Source: an uncultured Lachnospiraceae bacterium
Lineage (GTDB): Bacteria > Bacillota > Clostridia > Lachnospirales > Lachnospiraceae
Assembly: GCA_947631755.1 (NCBI GenBank)
Contig: CANRMO010000057.1
Coordinates: forward strand, 1-12,610
Direction of reading: 5' to 3'
DNA: 12,610 nt
Shown here one piece after another: positions 3,937-11,558 of this stretch (within the stretch, counting starts at the first letter, position 1; the number at the start of each line of letters is the position of its first letter). The translations under genes and the position numbers were made by a program. The notes under the pieces are model-generated. The model saw nothing but the letters and a program-made list of their open reading frames with translations. It had not been told where the DNA came from and did no database searches.

Positions 3937-6858
3937 CTACTGTAGTGTGCGGACTGAGCCAAATAACGCCTCATCCCGCTGCACTCTGTCCTCGCCCCCG
4001 ATCACACATATCTTGCCGTCTGACAGGAGTGCCTCTGCCATCGCTGCCGCCTCTCTCACCTTCTCTCTGTCCGCCGCAAGAACCTCATCCCGTTCCCGCT
4101 GTTTTTCCTCAAACGCAACGCCTGTTATATAAGCGGCAAAAGAGCGCTCTCCCAGTGCCCGCGGCGTCAGCGGGATATCCAGGTCGCTGACTGTACCGAT
4201 AATATACTTCATCATATCCCTCTCGTCCGCATCAAAATTCCTCAGGTATTCCGGCACACCTTTAAACACCTCATTCGTCTCTGAGAGATTCGGATCCCTA
4301 TAGGAGACAAAATAACCATATCCCTGATCATTGAAAAAGCATTTGACGCCGTACGCCCCGCCTTTCACACGGACTTCATTCCACAGGTAATCATAGCTGA
4401 GGATTGTTTTTACCACTTTAAAGATTCCGTTGTACGAAATCCCTTTTTCCCCGAAATTGCCCGTCCGGGCGACATACTGAACCTTGCCCGCCGTCCGGAA
4501 TCCCTCATTCATCCCGATCCCGGAAGATTTCCACAGCGGCTCCGGCAGCGCCTTCCCCATACTCTGATCCATTCCGTCCAGAAGAACACCTATATTTTCT
4601 TTCAGGCACTCATAACCTCTCTGTTCTGAGGTAATACTCACAAGCAGCCGGTCTTTTGTGAAAATATTTTTTGCCAGGCTTCTTAACACTGTAACAAGAT
4701 TTTTCTTTCTCTCATCAAAATGATCTTCCAGATCACTCAGGAAGTCATAAAAAGAAATCCCTTTCATCTGCTCGATATAATAATACGGCTCCCAGACATA
4801 GGACAGACCGCGCCCGGCCGCTGTGCTGTGGCCCGCCGCCTGCAGTGAGGCGCGTCTGGCAGACCGGGCTTCCCCGATGATCTCACGGAGCCGCTTCTCA
4901 TCATCCAGATGCGTGCTCTCCATCATTTCCCGCAAGAGCCCCAGCACATATCCAGTCTCGGAATACAGAACTTTAACCGTCATCTCCAGCTTTACCAGAG
5001 TACCTCCGGTCTTCCGGTCACAGTAGGCATCCGCACTGGCCGCATACCCCCCCGCATGGAGAAGGATCTCATCGCTGAGTTCCCGCTTTCCGTGCAGATC
5101 CGTGTCCATTGTGCCGATCAGCTCTGTTAAGAGCCCAATATAGGGCGCGTAATTCTTCAGATCCTCCACGTCAAATACCAGGCGGATATAGCTGATGCCA
5201 TTCGTAAATATCTCATGGTGCAGGACGGGACAGCCGGCCACCTCTTTTTCCTCTGTGACAAACGGCCGGGCCTCTTTCGCGATATCCTCCCTCTCCAGAA
5301 GCGGGATACAGGCGAGGTCCTCCGGGGAATCCGGTTCCTCCTGGTACGCTCTCAGCTCCTCCGTCTGCTTTACGAGAGCCTCACGCTCTTCCCTGCTAAG
5401 AGAGGCCCTGTATTTCTCCAGCCGTTCCCCCTCCTCTTTTTCCATCCGTACAGTGAGGCCCACTTTTGGCTCCACACTGACAAAACTGGCATGCGTATTA
5501 TCCAGAAAATACTTGCGGATCAGATCCTCAAAATATCCTGTGCCCACCTGTTTCTTCAGATAAGAAAAAACATCGTTACCGCTCAGATGGATAAACGGCT
5601 TATCCGCGTCATAAAGCCAGCTGTCAAACATCTCCAGCCCATACATCAGCCCTTTCGGATAGGGGCCGTAATCGGCTTCCCGCCACTGAAACTCCATGGC
5701 GTTCAAAGCCGCCCGGAGGGATTTCTCCGGTATTCCCTCCTTTGCAATCTTCTCCAGTGTACCCCGCACAATATCCAAAAACTCCTGTTTCCGCTTCTTA
5801 TCTACATTTTTAACAATCAGTGAAAAAAATGGCTGCCGGACGCTTGTCTCATACAGGCTCTCAATCTCGGTGCCGATCCCGGCGTCCAGAAGAGCCTCTT
5901 TCAGAGGAGCCCCCACGGAATCCACAAGGACATGGGACAGCGCCTGGAATGCGTGATAATAATTGCGCTCCAGCGAATCTTTCAGCACGACGTTGTAACT
6001 GAAATATGTTTTTCCCTCCGTGTCCTCTCCCTCCGTCACAGAATAAAAGCCGTACTCCTCTCTCATCCTGTCAAAAGGCTTCTGCCATGCGACCTCGGAA
6101 TCCACTTCGAGATAATCAAAATCACAGAGATAATTCTCATCTATCCAGTTCAGTTTCTCTTCCATATCCATGTCACCGTATAAATAGATATAGCTATTGG
6201 ACGGGTGGTAATACTTCCTGTGAAAATCCAGATAAGACGGATAGGTCAGATCGGGTATGGCTGCCGGATCGCCGCCGGATTCCACGCTGTAAGAGGTGTC
6301 CGGGAAAAGCGAGTGCTGGATGTTCCTCACCAAAAGCTGCTCTGGAGACGAAAACACGCCCTTCATCTCATTGAATACGACACCATTGTACGTCAATGGG
6401 GCGTCCGGGTTCTCCATCTCGTAGTGCCAGCCCTCCTGACGGAATATTTTTTCTTCCCTGTAAATATTCGGATAGAATACGGCATCCAGATACACATTCA
6501 TCAGATTCTGAAAATCTTTGTCATTACAGCTCGCCACCGGATAGACTGTCTTGTCCGGGTACGTCATCGCGTTCAAAAATGTATTAAGAGAGCCTTTCAC
6601 CAGTTCCACGAAAGGATCTTTGAGCGGAAATTTCCGGGAACCACACAAAACCGTGTGCTCCACGATATGGGCAACCCCTGTGGAATCCTCCGGCGGAGTG
6701 CGGAAACCGATATTGAACACCTTGTTATTGTCATCGTTCTCGATCAAGGCAACTTTCGCTTTCGTCTTTTTGTGCTCGAGCAGATACCCTGTGCTGTTCA
6801 GATCCGCCAGATCCTCTTTTTTGATCAGGCGGTACGCATGGCAGTTTTCTATTTTCAT
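3937..6858 (-). CDS. M16C zinc metallopeptidase (PreP/falcilysin-like, insulinase family)
   Basis: This encodes 973 residues, the normal size for the M16C subfamily. The inverted zinc motif H-x2-E-H is present as HIVEH (64-68), followed by the conserved TVLCGSRKFPLKDPF and FLNAMTYPDKTVYPVAS. The distal zinc-ligand glutamate is probably E164 in VFNEMKGVFSSPE. The C-terminal half has the (R)VKGGAYG-type motif seen in active M16C enzymes (VRVKGGAYGVKCFFN). There is no signal peptide or transmembrane helix, so it should be cytoplasmic. Family knowledge: PreP and relatives form a closed chamber and degrade short unfolded peptides, such as signal or presequence peptides; the bacterial substrate is not established. 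The ATG at 6858 has GAGGT four to five bases upstream. It is the first gene of the operon leading into era and recO. Confidence 0.92.
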   Translation of the reverse strand: MKIENCHAYRLIKKEDLADLNSTGYLLEHKKTKAKVALIENDDNNKVFNIGFRTPPEDSTGVAHIVEHTVLCGSRKFPLKDPFVELVKGSLNTFLNAMTYPDKTVYPVASCNDKDFQNLMNVYLDAVFYPNIYREEKIFRQEGWHYEMENPDAPLTYNGVVFNEMKGVFSSPEQLLVRNIQHSLFPDTSYSVESGGDPAAIPDLTYPSYLDFHRKYYHPSNSYIYLYGDMDMEEKLNWIDENYLCDFDYLEVDSEVAWQKPFDRMREEYGFYSVTEGEDTEGKTYFSYNVVLKDSLERNYYHAFQALSHVLVDSVGAPLKEALLDAGIGTEIESLYETSVRQPFFSLIVKNVDKKRKQEFLDIVRGTLEKIAKEGIPEKSLRAALNAMEFQWREADYGPYPKGLMYGLEMFDSWLYDADKPFIHLSGNDVFSYLKKQVGTGYFEDLIRKYFLDNTHASFVSVEPKVGLTVRMEKEEGERLEKYRASLSREEREALVKQTEELRAYQEEPDSPEDLACIPLLEREDIAKEARPFVTEEKEVAGCPVLHHEIFTNGISYIRLVFDVEDLKNYAPYIGLLTELIGTMDTDLHGKRELSDEILLHAGGYAASADAYCDRKTGGTLVKLEMTVKVLYSETGYVLGLLREMMESTHLDDEKRLREIIGEARSARRASLQAAGHSTAAGRGLSYVWEPYYYIEQMKGISFYDFLSDLEDHFDERKKNLVTVLRSLAKNIFTKDRLLVSITSEQRGYECLKENIGVLLDGMDQSMGKALPEPLWKSSGIGMNEGFRTAGKVQYVARTGNFGEKGISYNGIFKVVKTILSYDYLWNEVRVKGGAYGVKCFFNDQGYGYFVSYRDPNLSETNEVFKGVPEYLRNFDADERDMMKYIIGTVSDLDIPLTPRALGERSFAAYITGVAFEEKQRERDEVLAADREKVREAAAMAEALLSDGKICVIGGEDRVQRDEALFGSVRTLQ

Positions 6859-6935
6859 TTTTACCTCATTTCTGCAGGCCTGATGGCCCGCGCTACTCTC
6901 TTTTCTGTCTGTCAGCTTTGCATTTCAATAGTAAC

Positions 6936-6964
6936 ATTGTACCCTATTTCTTTAAAACCATCAA
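6936..6964 (-). promoter_or_regulatory. Promoter of the peptidase-era-yqzL-recO operon
   Basis: On the minus strand, -35 TTGATG (6959-6964), a 17-bp spacer and -10 TACAAT (6936-6941, five of six). This leaves an untranslated leader of about 70 nt to the ATG at 6858. It is back to back with the cold-shock promoter, with 17 bp between the two -35 boxes. Confidence 0.65.
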
Positions 6965-6981
6965 GTTATACAAAATTCTTT

Positions 6982-7010
6982 TTGACTTTTCGTATTTTGT
7001 ATGGTATTGT
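6982..7010 (+). promoter_or_regulatory. Promoter of the cold-shock gene
   Basis: -35 TTGACT (6982-6987, five of six), a 17-bp spacer and -10 TATTGT (7005-7010, four of six). The expected start near 7017 gives a leader of only about 35 nt, too short for the long thermosensing leader known from E. coli cspA. Confidence 0.65.
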
Positions 7011-7051
7011 AAATAAGTAAGTGTTAAATATTTTTTTAGGAGGCAGAACTC

Positions 7052-7249
7052 ATGAAAGGTACAGTAAAATGGTTTAATGCCAAAAAAGGATTCGGTTTCA
7101 TTTCTGATGAAGAAGGAAAAGATGTATTCGTACATTTCTCAGCTTTACAGATGGACGGCTTCAAAGTATTGGATGAGGGCGACGAAGTAGAGTTTGAAGT
7201 GATCGAAGGCGAAAAAGGTCCTCAGGCTGCAAACGTAACAAAGTTATGA
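7052..7249 (+). CDS. csp: Cold-shock domain protein (CspA family)
   Basis: This encodes 65 residues, a complete single cold-shock domain. These proteins bind single-stranded RNA and DNA and melt mRNA structure. It starts MKGTVKWFNAKKGFGFI, containing RNP1 (KGFGFI), with RNP2 as VFVHF near residues 26-30, and the usual FKVLDEGDEVEFEV and GPQAANV. The start is supported by AGGAGG 8 nt before the ATG. It is monocistronic, with its own promoter and a strong terminator at 7324-7353. Whether it is cold-induced or constitutive cannot be told from the sequence. Confidence 0.96.
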   Translation: MKGTVKWFNAKKGFGFISDEEGKDVFVHFSALQMDGFKVLDEGDEVEFEVIEGEKGPQAANVTKL

Positions 7250-7323
7250 TCGGATTTTAATGAACTAATTTTTATATAAATTAATATGTAAAAGTTAAGA
7301 ATTACAATAGGTTGTAACAAAGT

Positions 7324-7353
7324 CCCCCGGCGCGAGCCGGGGGCTTTTCTTTT
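7324..7353 (+). terminator. Rho-independent terminator after the cold-shock gene
   Basis: CCCCCGGC (7324-7331), a GCGA tetraloop (7332-7335) and GCCGGGGG (7336-7343) are followed by CTTTTCTTTT. This is a near-ideal plus-strand terminator. On the minus strand the stem is followed by ACTTTGTT, so it may also weakly stop transcription from the HD-domain gene that ends at 7375. Confidence 0.95.
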
Positions 7354-7374
7354 GCCGCAATCGTTTCGGTGCGG

Positions 7375-7980
7375 TCATCCCTCTTTAATATTCCCTTTCT
7401 CCACATGGGGCATGATAAAATTCTCCAGCGAGTAATTCCACAGCGTCTCAGAACCAGCCGCCGTATTTTTATTCCTCTCTAAGATCTGGTGCAGGAAAAC
7501 CCCTCTTTCCGCCCATGCCCTGCCATCCGAGGCATTATTCAGCATAGTGGGCTGGAAATTGTCCATAGTCCTTGCAAACTTTGCCTCCGCCGTGGCTTCC
7601 TCCTCAAATTCATTCCACAGCTCACGGAACTTTGTCCCCTGGTCTTCCGGGAGCATGCCAAAAAGCTGGTCCGCAGCTTTTAGCTCCCGCTCCCTCTGGC
7701 TCTTCTTTGCCTCTTCATCATAGGCATAGGTATCCCCGGCATAAATTTCCACCAGGTCATGGATGAGCAGCATGCTCACGGTGTGGAAGAGATCAATCTC
7801 CTCATTGGCATATTCGCTGAGCAGGATCGCCATGACCGCCAGGTGCCAGGCGTGTTCCGCGTCATTTTCTTTCCGTTCTCCGTCCGTCAGGTAAGTCTGC
7901 CGTCCGATAAATTTTTCTCTGTCTATCTCCCTGCAGAACGCGATCTGTTTTTCCAGACGCTCTTTTCTCTCATCTGCCAT
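7375..7980 (-). CDS. HD-domain phosphohydrolase, YfbR/HDDC2-like nucleotidase
   Basis: This encodes 201 residues. The HD superfamily metal site is visible: H43 in NDAEHAW, H74-D75 in LLIHDLVE, E78, D83 (AGD) and a distal D140 in ARTMDN. The E78, D83 and D140 positions resemble the 5'-deoxynucleotidase YfbR and eukaryotic HDDC2 family, so hydrolysis of (deoxy)nucleoside monophosphates is the best guess; the substrate is not proved. No membrane segments. AGGAA lies 8 nt before the ATG at 7980 and overlaps the end of the TrpB2 gene region; only 12 nt separate the two genes, so they form one transcript. The terminator of the cold-shock gene, read in reverse, is the only hairpin downstream. Confidence 0.85.
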   Translation of the reverse strand: MADERKERLEKQIAFCREIDREKFIGRQTYLTDGERKENDAEHAWHLAVMAILLSEYANEEIDLFHTVSMLLIHDLVEIYAGDTYAYDEEAKKSQRERELKAADQLFGMLPEDQGTKFRELWNEFEEEATAEAKFARTMDNFQPTMLNNASDGRAWAERGVFLHQILERNKNTAAGSETLWNYSLENFIMPHVEKGNIKEG

Positions 7981-7992
7981 ATCCGCCGTTCC

Positions 7993-9378
7993 TCAGATTT
8001 CATTTCCCGGGAATTTCGGAATCCCGTCAAATCCAGCCTGCAGATCGGCGTCCGTGGGAATGTAATCCGACATATTTCCGTCGTTGAACTGTTCGTAAGC
8101 CACCATATCAAAATATCCCGTGCCAGTCAGCCCGAAGAGAATTGTCTTCTCTTCCCCGGTCTCCCTGCACTTCACCGCCTCGTCGATCGCGGCGCGGATG
8201 GCATGGCTGCTCTCCGGCGCCGGGAGGATCCCCTCGACTTTTGCAAACTGCTGCGCCGCCTCAAAGACGGATGTCTGCTCAACAGTCCTCGCCTCCATAA
8301 GCCCGTCATGATACAACTGTGACAGAACGGTGCTCATGCCATGGAACCGGAGGCCGCCCGCGTGATTGGCGGACGGAATAAACCCGCTGCCCAGCGTGTA
8401 CATCTTCGCCAGCGGACAGATCATTCCGGTGTCGCAGAAATCATAGGCAAATTTACCCCTTGTAAAACTCGGGCAGGACGCCGGCTCAACCGCAACAATC
8501 TGATAATCCCTCTCTCCTCTGAGTTTTTCTCCCATAAACGGTGAGATAAGGCCGCCTAAGTTGGAACCGCCTCCGGCGCATCCGATAATGATATCCGGCT
8601 TCACATTGTATTTATCCAGGGCCGCTTTGGCCTCAATGCCGATCACCGACTGGTGGAGAAGCACCTGGTTCAGCACACTCCCCAGCACATAGCGGTATCC
8701 CTCCTGGGACGTCGCCACTTCCACTGCCTCAGAGATGGCACAGCCAAGGCTCCCCGTCGTACCCGGGTGTTTCTCCAGAATTTTCCGCCCCACCTCGGTC
8801 TCTGTGGAAGGAGAGGGCGTCACGCTCGCGCCGTAAGTGCGCATAACTTCCCGGCGGAACGGTTTCTGCTCATAAGAAACTTTTACCATGTAGACCTTGC
8901 AATCCAGGCCAAAGTAGGCACACGCCATGGAAAGAGCAGTGCCCCACTGTCCGGCCCCCGTCTCTGTCGTCACGCCTTTCAGTCCCTGTTTCTTTGCATA
9001 ATACGCCTGGGCAATAGCGGAATTTAACTTATGGCTGCCACTGGTATTATTCCCCTCAAATTTATAGTAGATCTTTGCCGGGGTTCCGAGGGCTTTCTCC
9101 AGATGGTATGCCCGAACCGTCGGCGACGGGCGGTATGTCTTATAATAATCCTGTATCTCCTGTGGAATATCAATAAACGCATCCGTATCGTTCAATTCCT
9201 GGTCAATCAGCTCGTCACAGAAAATGGGGGCGAGCTCTTCTTTTTTCAGCGGCTGTAGCGTACCCGGATTCAAGAGCGGCGCCGGTTTATTTTTCATGTC
9301 CGCGCGGACATTGTACCACTGCTTCGGAATCTCCTCCTCCGAGAGATAAATTTTATATGGAATCTTCTGTTCACCCAT
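7993..9378 (-). CDS. trpB: TrpB2-type tryptophan synthase beta chain (PLP enzyme)
   Basis: This encodes 461 residues, longer than ordinary TrpB (about 400) and typical of the TrpB2 group. It should join indole and serine to form tryptophan using pyridoxal phosphate. The PLP lysine is K117 in NNTSGSHKLNSA, the catalytic glutamate is E139 in TTETGAGQWG, and the phosphate-binding loop is GGGSN (269-273). The N-terminal RPSPTVRAYHLEKAL block and the long N-terminal extension (1-80) fit TrpB2. No trpA or other trp gene is nearby, which supports the view that TrpB2 acts as an indole-salvage enzyme rather than as part of the TrpAB complex (established for some TrpB2 proteins, inferred here). AAGGAG lies 10 nt before the ATG. 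It is transcribed with the HD-domain hydrolase. Confidence 0.93.
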   Translation of the reverse strand: MGEQKIPYKIYLSEEEIPKQWYNVRADMKNKPAPLLNPGTLQPLKKEELAPIFCDELIDQELNDTDAFIDIPQEIQDYYKTYRPSPTVRAYHLEKALGTPAKIYYKFEGNNTSGSHKLNSAIAQAYYAKKQGLKGVTTETGAGQWGTALSMACAYFGLDCKVYMVKVSYEQKPFRREVMRTYGASVTPSPSTETEVGRKILEKHPGTTGSLGCAISEAVEVATSQEGYRYVLGSVLNQVLLHQSVIGIEAKAALDKYNVKPDIIIGCAGGGSNLGGLISPFMGEKLRGERDYQIVAVEPASCPSFTRGKFAYDFCDTGMICPLAKMYTLGSGFIPSANHAGGLRFHGMSTVLSQLYHDGLMEARTVEQTSVFEAAQQFAKVEGILPAPESSHAIRAAIDEAVKCRETGEEKTILFGLTGTGYFDMVAYEQFNDGNMSDYIPTDADLQAGFDGIPKFPGNEI

Positions 9379-9404
9379 ATCGGTTGTTCTCCTTTCAGTT
9401 ACTT

Positions 9405-9420
9405 AGGAACTGTTGTTCCT
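9405..9420 (-). other. Small hairpin in the trpB leader
   Basis: AGGAAC and GTTCCT form a 6-bp stem with a 4-nt loop, about 10 nt upstream of the AAGGAG ribosome site. No T-box motif (the conserved AGGGTGGNACCGCG-type block) and no terminator are present in the leader, so no tryptophan-dependent attenuator can be recognised. Confidence 0.4.
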
Positions 9421-9475
9421 TATTCATAATTTCAGCGTCCCGGTGCAGGACTCACTCTTTCCGGAAACTGTGCCT

Positions 9476-9505
9476 ATAGTAACACATATGGCCTGACACC
9501 GTCAA
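9476..9505 (-). promoter_or_regulatory. Possible promoter of trpB and the HD-domain gene
   Basis: On the minus strand, -35 TTGACG (9500-9505, five of six), an 18-bp spacer and -10 TACTAT (9476-9481, four of six). The leader would be about 90 nt. The match is moderate. Confidence 0.5.
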
Positions 9506-9536
9506 GCCGGACGCCGCCGGATGGCAGCCACACAAA

Positions 9537-9559
9537 GCTGGTTGTTCTCTGGAACCAGC
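9537..9559 (-). terminator. Possible terminator after hydG
   Basis: GCTGGTT (9537-9543) and AACCAGC (9553-9559) form a 7-bp stem with a 9-nt loop, 5 nt beyond the hydG stop. On the minus strand it is followed by TTTGTGTGG, a weak U-tract. The position fits a terminator separating hydG from the trpB promoter. Confidence 0.5.
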
Positions 9560-9564
9560 CGGGG

Positions 9565-10986
9565 TCAGAACCGGAAATCCCTCTGTCCCTCATGTATGTT
9601 TTCTATATACTGTGCAGCCTTTTCTCTCACAACGGAGTTCGTGATGACTTCAAGCTGTTCCCGGATCACCTTTTCCCCCTTTTTCTTTGTGTCCTCAGAC
9701 GCATAATCTTCCAGATATTCTTTCAAAGTCATCAGCGCATTCGGCTGACAGCAATTCACGATCTGCCCGGATTTTAAGAGTTTCATAAACCGGTCTCCGG
9801 TCCTCCCCTCCCGGTAGCAGGCGGTGCAGAAGCTCGGGATATACCCCATGCCTAGCAGCCAGTTCACAACCTCATCCAGCGTCCGCCGGTCGGTGACATC
9901 GAACTGGGCCGAATTTTCTTCCTCCGGCTCTTCCTCCACATATCCCCCCACGCTCGTGCGGGAGCCGCCGCTGATCTGGCTAATCCCAAGGTCCAACACT
10001 TTCTCGCGGACAAGCTTTGACTCCCGGGTAGAGACGATCATTCCTGTATAGGGAACGGCTATGCGGATGACGGCAACAATTTTCTGGAAAATCTCATCAG
10101 AAATCGCATTGAGTTCCGACGGGTCAATGTCATCCGCCGGGCAGACTCTCGGCACACTGATCGTATGGGGACCCACTCCGAATTTTGCCTCGAGGTGTTC
10201 TGCGTGCATGATGATACCGACCAGCTCATAGCGGTATTTGTCCAGCCCGAACAGCACGCCGCAGCCCACATCGTCAATACCCGCCTCCATGGCGCGGTCC
10301 ATTGCCTCTGTGTGATAGGCATAATCACTCTTTGGCCCCGTCGGGTGGAGTTGCTCATATGCCTTTCGGTCATAAGTCTCCTGGAACAAAATGTATGTGC
10401 CAATCCCGGCATCCTTTAATTTTTTATAATTTTCCACTGTCGTGGCGGCAATATTTACATTGACGCGGCGGATCGCCCCGTTTTTATGTTTTATGCTGTA
10501 GATCGTGCGGATACTCTCCAATATATAGTCAAGCGGATTGTTGACCGGATCCTCTCCCGCCTCAATGGCCAGCCGCTTGTGTCCCATATCCTGCAGCGCG
10601 ATCACTTCATCCCGGATTTCCTCCTGCGTCAGTTTCTTTCTCGCAATATGCTTGTTCTTCGCGTGGTAAGGGCAGTACAGACACCCGTTGACACAATAAT
10701 TTGACAGATAGAGTGGCGCAAACATAACAATGCGCTTGCCATAAAATCTCTCCTTGATTTCCCTGGCCAGCCGCCTGATCTCACGGTTTTCTTCCTCCAG
10801 TTCACACTCCAGGAGAACCGCTGCCTCTCTGTGAGTGACGCCCTTCATCTCCCTGGCTTTCTCAAGGATCGCATCAATCACTTCTTTATTTTTTTTATTC
10901 TCCTCCGCATAGGCAAGACATTCACGAATTTCAGCATCATTGATAAATTCGTCGGCAATGCTGGATTTCGGGTCATACGAATACAT
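9565..10986 (-). CDS. hydG: [FeFe]-hydrogenase H-cluster radical SAM maturase HydG
   Basis: This encodes 473 residues, the usual HydG length. HydG cleaves tyrosine to make the CO and CN ligands of the hydrogenase H-cluster, releasing p-cresol. The radical-SAM cysteines are C98, C102 and C105 in CVNGCLYC (C-x3-C-x2-C). The C-terminal C-x2-C-x22-C motif for the auxiliary iron-sulfur cluster is exact: C387, C390 and C413 in CTACYREGRTGDRF to NCCQPNAL. This second motif separates HydG from ThiH. The start is ATG 10984-10986, with AGGAGG 7 nt upstream. The frame stays open 39 codons further upstream, but that stretch covers the promoter and ribosome site and is not coding. hydE, hydF and hydrogenase genes are not in the window. 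Confidence 0.95.
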   Translation of the reverse strand: MYSYDPKSSIADEFINDAEIRECLAYAEENKKNKEVIDAILEKAREMKGVTHREAAVLLECELEEENREIRRLAREIKERFYGKRIVMFAPLYLSNYCVNGCLYCPYHAKNKHIARKKLTQEEIRDEVIALQDMGHKRLAIEAGEDPVNNPLDYILESIRTIYSIKHKNGAIRRVNVNIAATTVENYKKLKDAGIGTYILFQETYDRKAYEQLHPTGPKSDYAYHTEAMDRAMEAGIDDVGCGVLFGLDKYRYELVGIIMHAEHLEAKFGVGPHTISVPRVCPADDIDPSELNAISDEIFQKIVAVIRIAVPYTGMIVSTRESKLVREKVLDLGISQISGGSRTSVGGYVEEEPEEENSAQFDVTDRRTLDEVVNWLLGMGYIPSFCTACYREGRTGDRFMKLLKSGQIVNCCQPNALMTLKEYLEDYASEDTKKKGEKVIREQLEVITNSVVREKAAQYIENIHEGQRDFRF

Positions 10987-11031
10987 AAAAATCCCTCCTC
11001 GTAAAAAATGTATTTTACCTGCCATTAATAA

Positions 11032-11060
11032 AGAATAGCACAAAATGGGGTTTATCACAA
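11032..11060 (-). promoter_or_regulatory. Possible hydG promoter
   Basis: On the minus strand, -35 TTGTGA (11055-11060, four of six), a 17-bp spacer and -10 TATTCT (11032-11037, four of six). Between it and the gene lies a GTAAAA/TTTTAC inverted repeat (11001-11018), just before the ribosome site, which could be an operator or a small hairpin. Confidence 0.45.
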
Positions 11061-11086
11061 GAAAAATAACATTTTCACAAAAATAA

Positions 11087-11115
11087 TAGAAAGACTCCTC
11101 CATTTGTGTTATGAT
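11087..11115 (+). promoter_or_regulatory. Possible promoter of the two-helix membrane protein
   Basis: Extended -10 TGT-TATGAT (-10 at 11110-11115, five of six) with a weak -35 TAGAAA (11087-11092) at 17 bp. It is divergent from the hydG promoter, with 26 bp between the two -35 boxes. Confidence 0.45.
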
Positions 11116-11171
11116 TTTATTGTCAGATCTTTCAGTATAACCTGTTAAAATGAAACGGAGGTGAAAAATAT

Positions 11172-11525
11172 ATGGGAAAACGCATGAAACGCTGTCTGGC
11201 GTATTATAAAGACCTGAGCGGGCGGGAGCTGGCGCCAGAGGAAGCAGGCGCCGTCTGCCGGGAACTTCTTATACAAATCAGCTTTTTCCAGCATGAGCGG
11301 CTGATCCACCTGATCGTCACCGTGCTCTTTGCACTGCTCACGATCATGACACTGTTTGCCTGCCTGCTGATCCTGCAGCCAGTTCTCTTCGTACTGGAAC
11401 TGCTCTTTTTTGTGCTCCTCATACCTTACATCAGCCACTACTATCTTCTGGAAAACGGAACGCAAAAACTGTATGAATACTATGACGCACTCTACCGGAT
11501 GGATCAGAAAACAGCACAGGAATAA
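11172..11525 (+). CDS. Unrecognised small membrane protein with two transmembrane helices
   Basis: This encodes 117 residues. GGAGGTG lies 8 nt before the ATG, a strong ribosome site. The N-terminal 40 residues are basic and soluble (KRMKRCLAYYKDLSGRELAPEE). Two long hydrophobic helices follow at about 44-67 and 69-91, with no real loop between them (a Gln-Pro turn), so both ends face the same side. The C-terminal tail is tyrosine-rich and polar (LYEYYDALYRMDQKTAQE). I recognise no family and give no function. It is divergent from hydG, convergent with the deacetylase, and has its own promoter and a hairpin over its stop codon. Ribosome site, length and clean topology make it a real gene. Confidence 0.75.
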   Translation: MGKRMKRCLAYYKDLSGRELAPEEAGAVCRELLIQISFFQHERLIHLIVTVLFALLTIMTLFACLLILQPVLFVLELLFFVLLIPYISHYYLLENGTQKLYEYYDALYRMDQKTAQE

Positions 11526-11540
11526 TGTTCCCGTGCTGTT
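11510..11540. terminator. Bidirectional terminator between convergent genes
   Basis: AACAGCAC (11510-11517) and GTGCTGTT (11533-11540) form an 8-bp stem, continued inside by GGAA/TTCC after an A-C mismatch, with a 5-nt loop. The stop codon TAA of the two-helix protein lies within it. Flanks are CTTT on the plus side and TTTTC on the minus side. It lies 18 nt beyond the deacetylase stop, so it can serve both genes. Confidence 0.75.
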
Positions 11541-11558
11541 CTTTCAAACCGCTCTTTT

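Noticed and set aside
5215..5823. 202-codon plus-strand ORF inside the peptidase gene
   Set aside because: It is fully antisense to the conserved M16C coding sequence and shows no family features.
6944..7135. 63-codon minus-strand ORF across the csp start
   Set aside because: It lies over two promoters and the cold-shock coding region, has no convincing ribosome site and no recognisable motif.
9379..9564. T-box or trp attenuator before trpB
   Set aside because: No conserved T-box block, no leader peptide with Trp codons and no terminator hairpin with a U-tract were seen.
10987..11103. 39-codon N-terminal extension of HydG
   Set aside because: It covers the hydG ribosome site and probable promoter; the ATG at 10986 gives the usual HydG length.
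11145..11465. Minus-strand ORF of 106 codons opposite the two-helix protein
   Set aside because: It is antisense to a gene with a strong ribosome site and clean membrane topology, and is rich in His/Gln/Lys as expected of a shadow frame.
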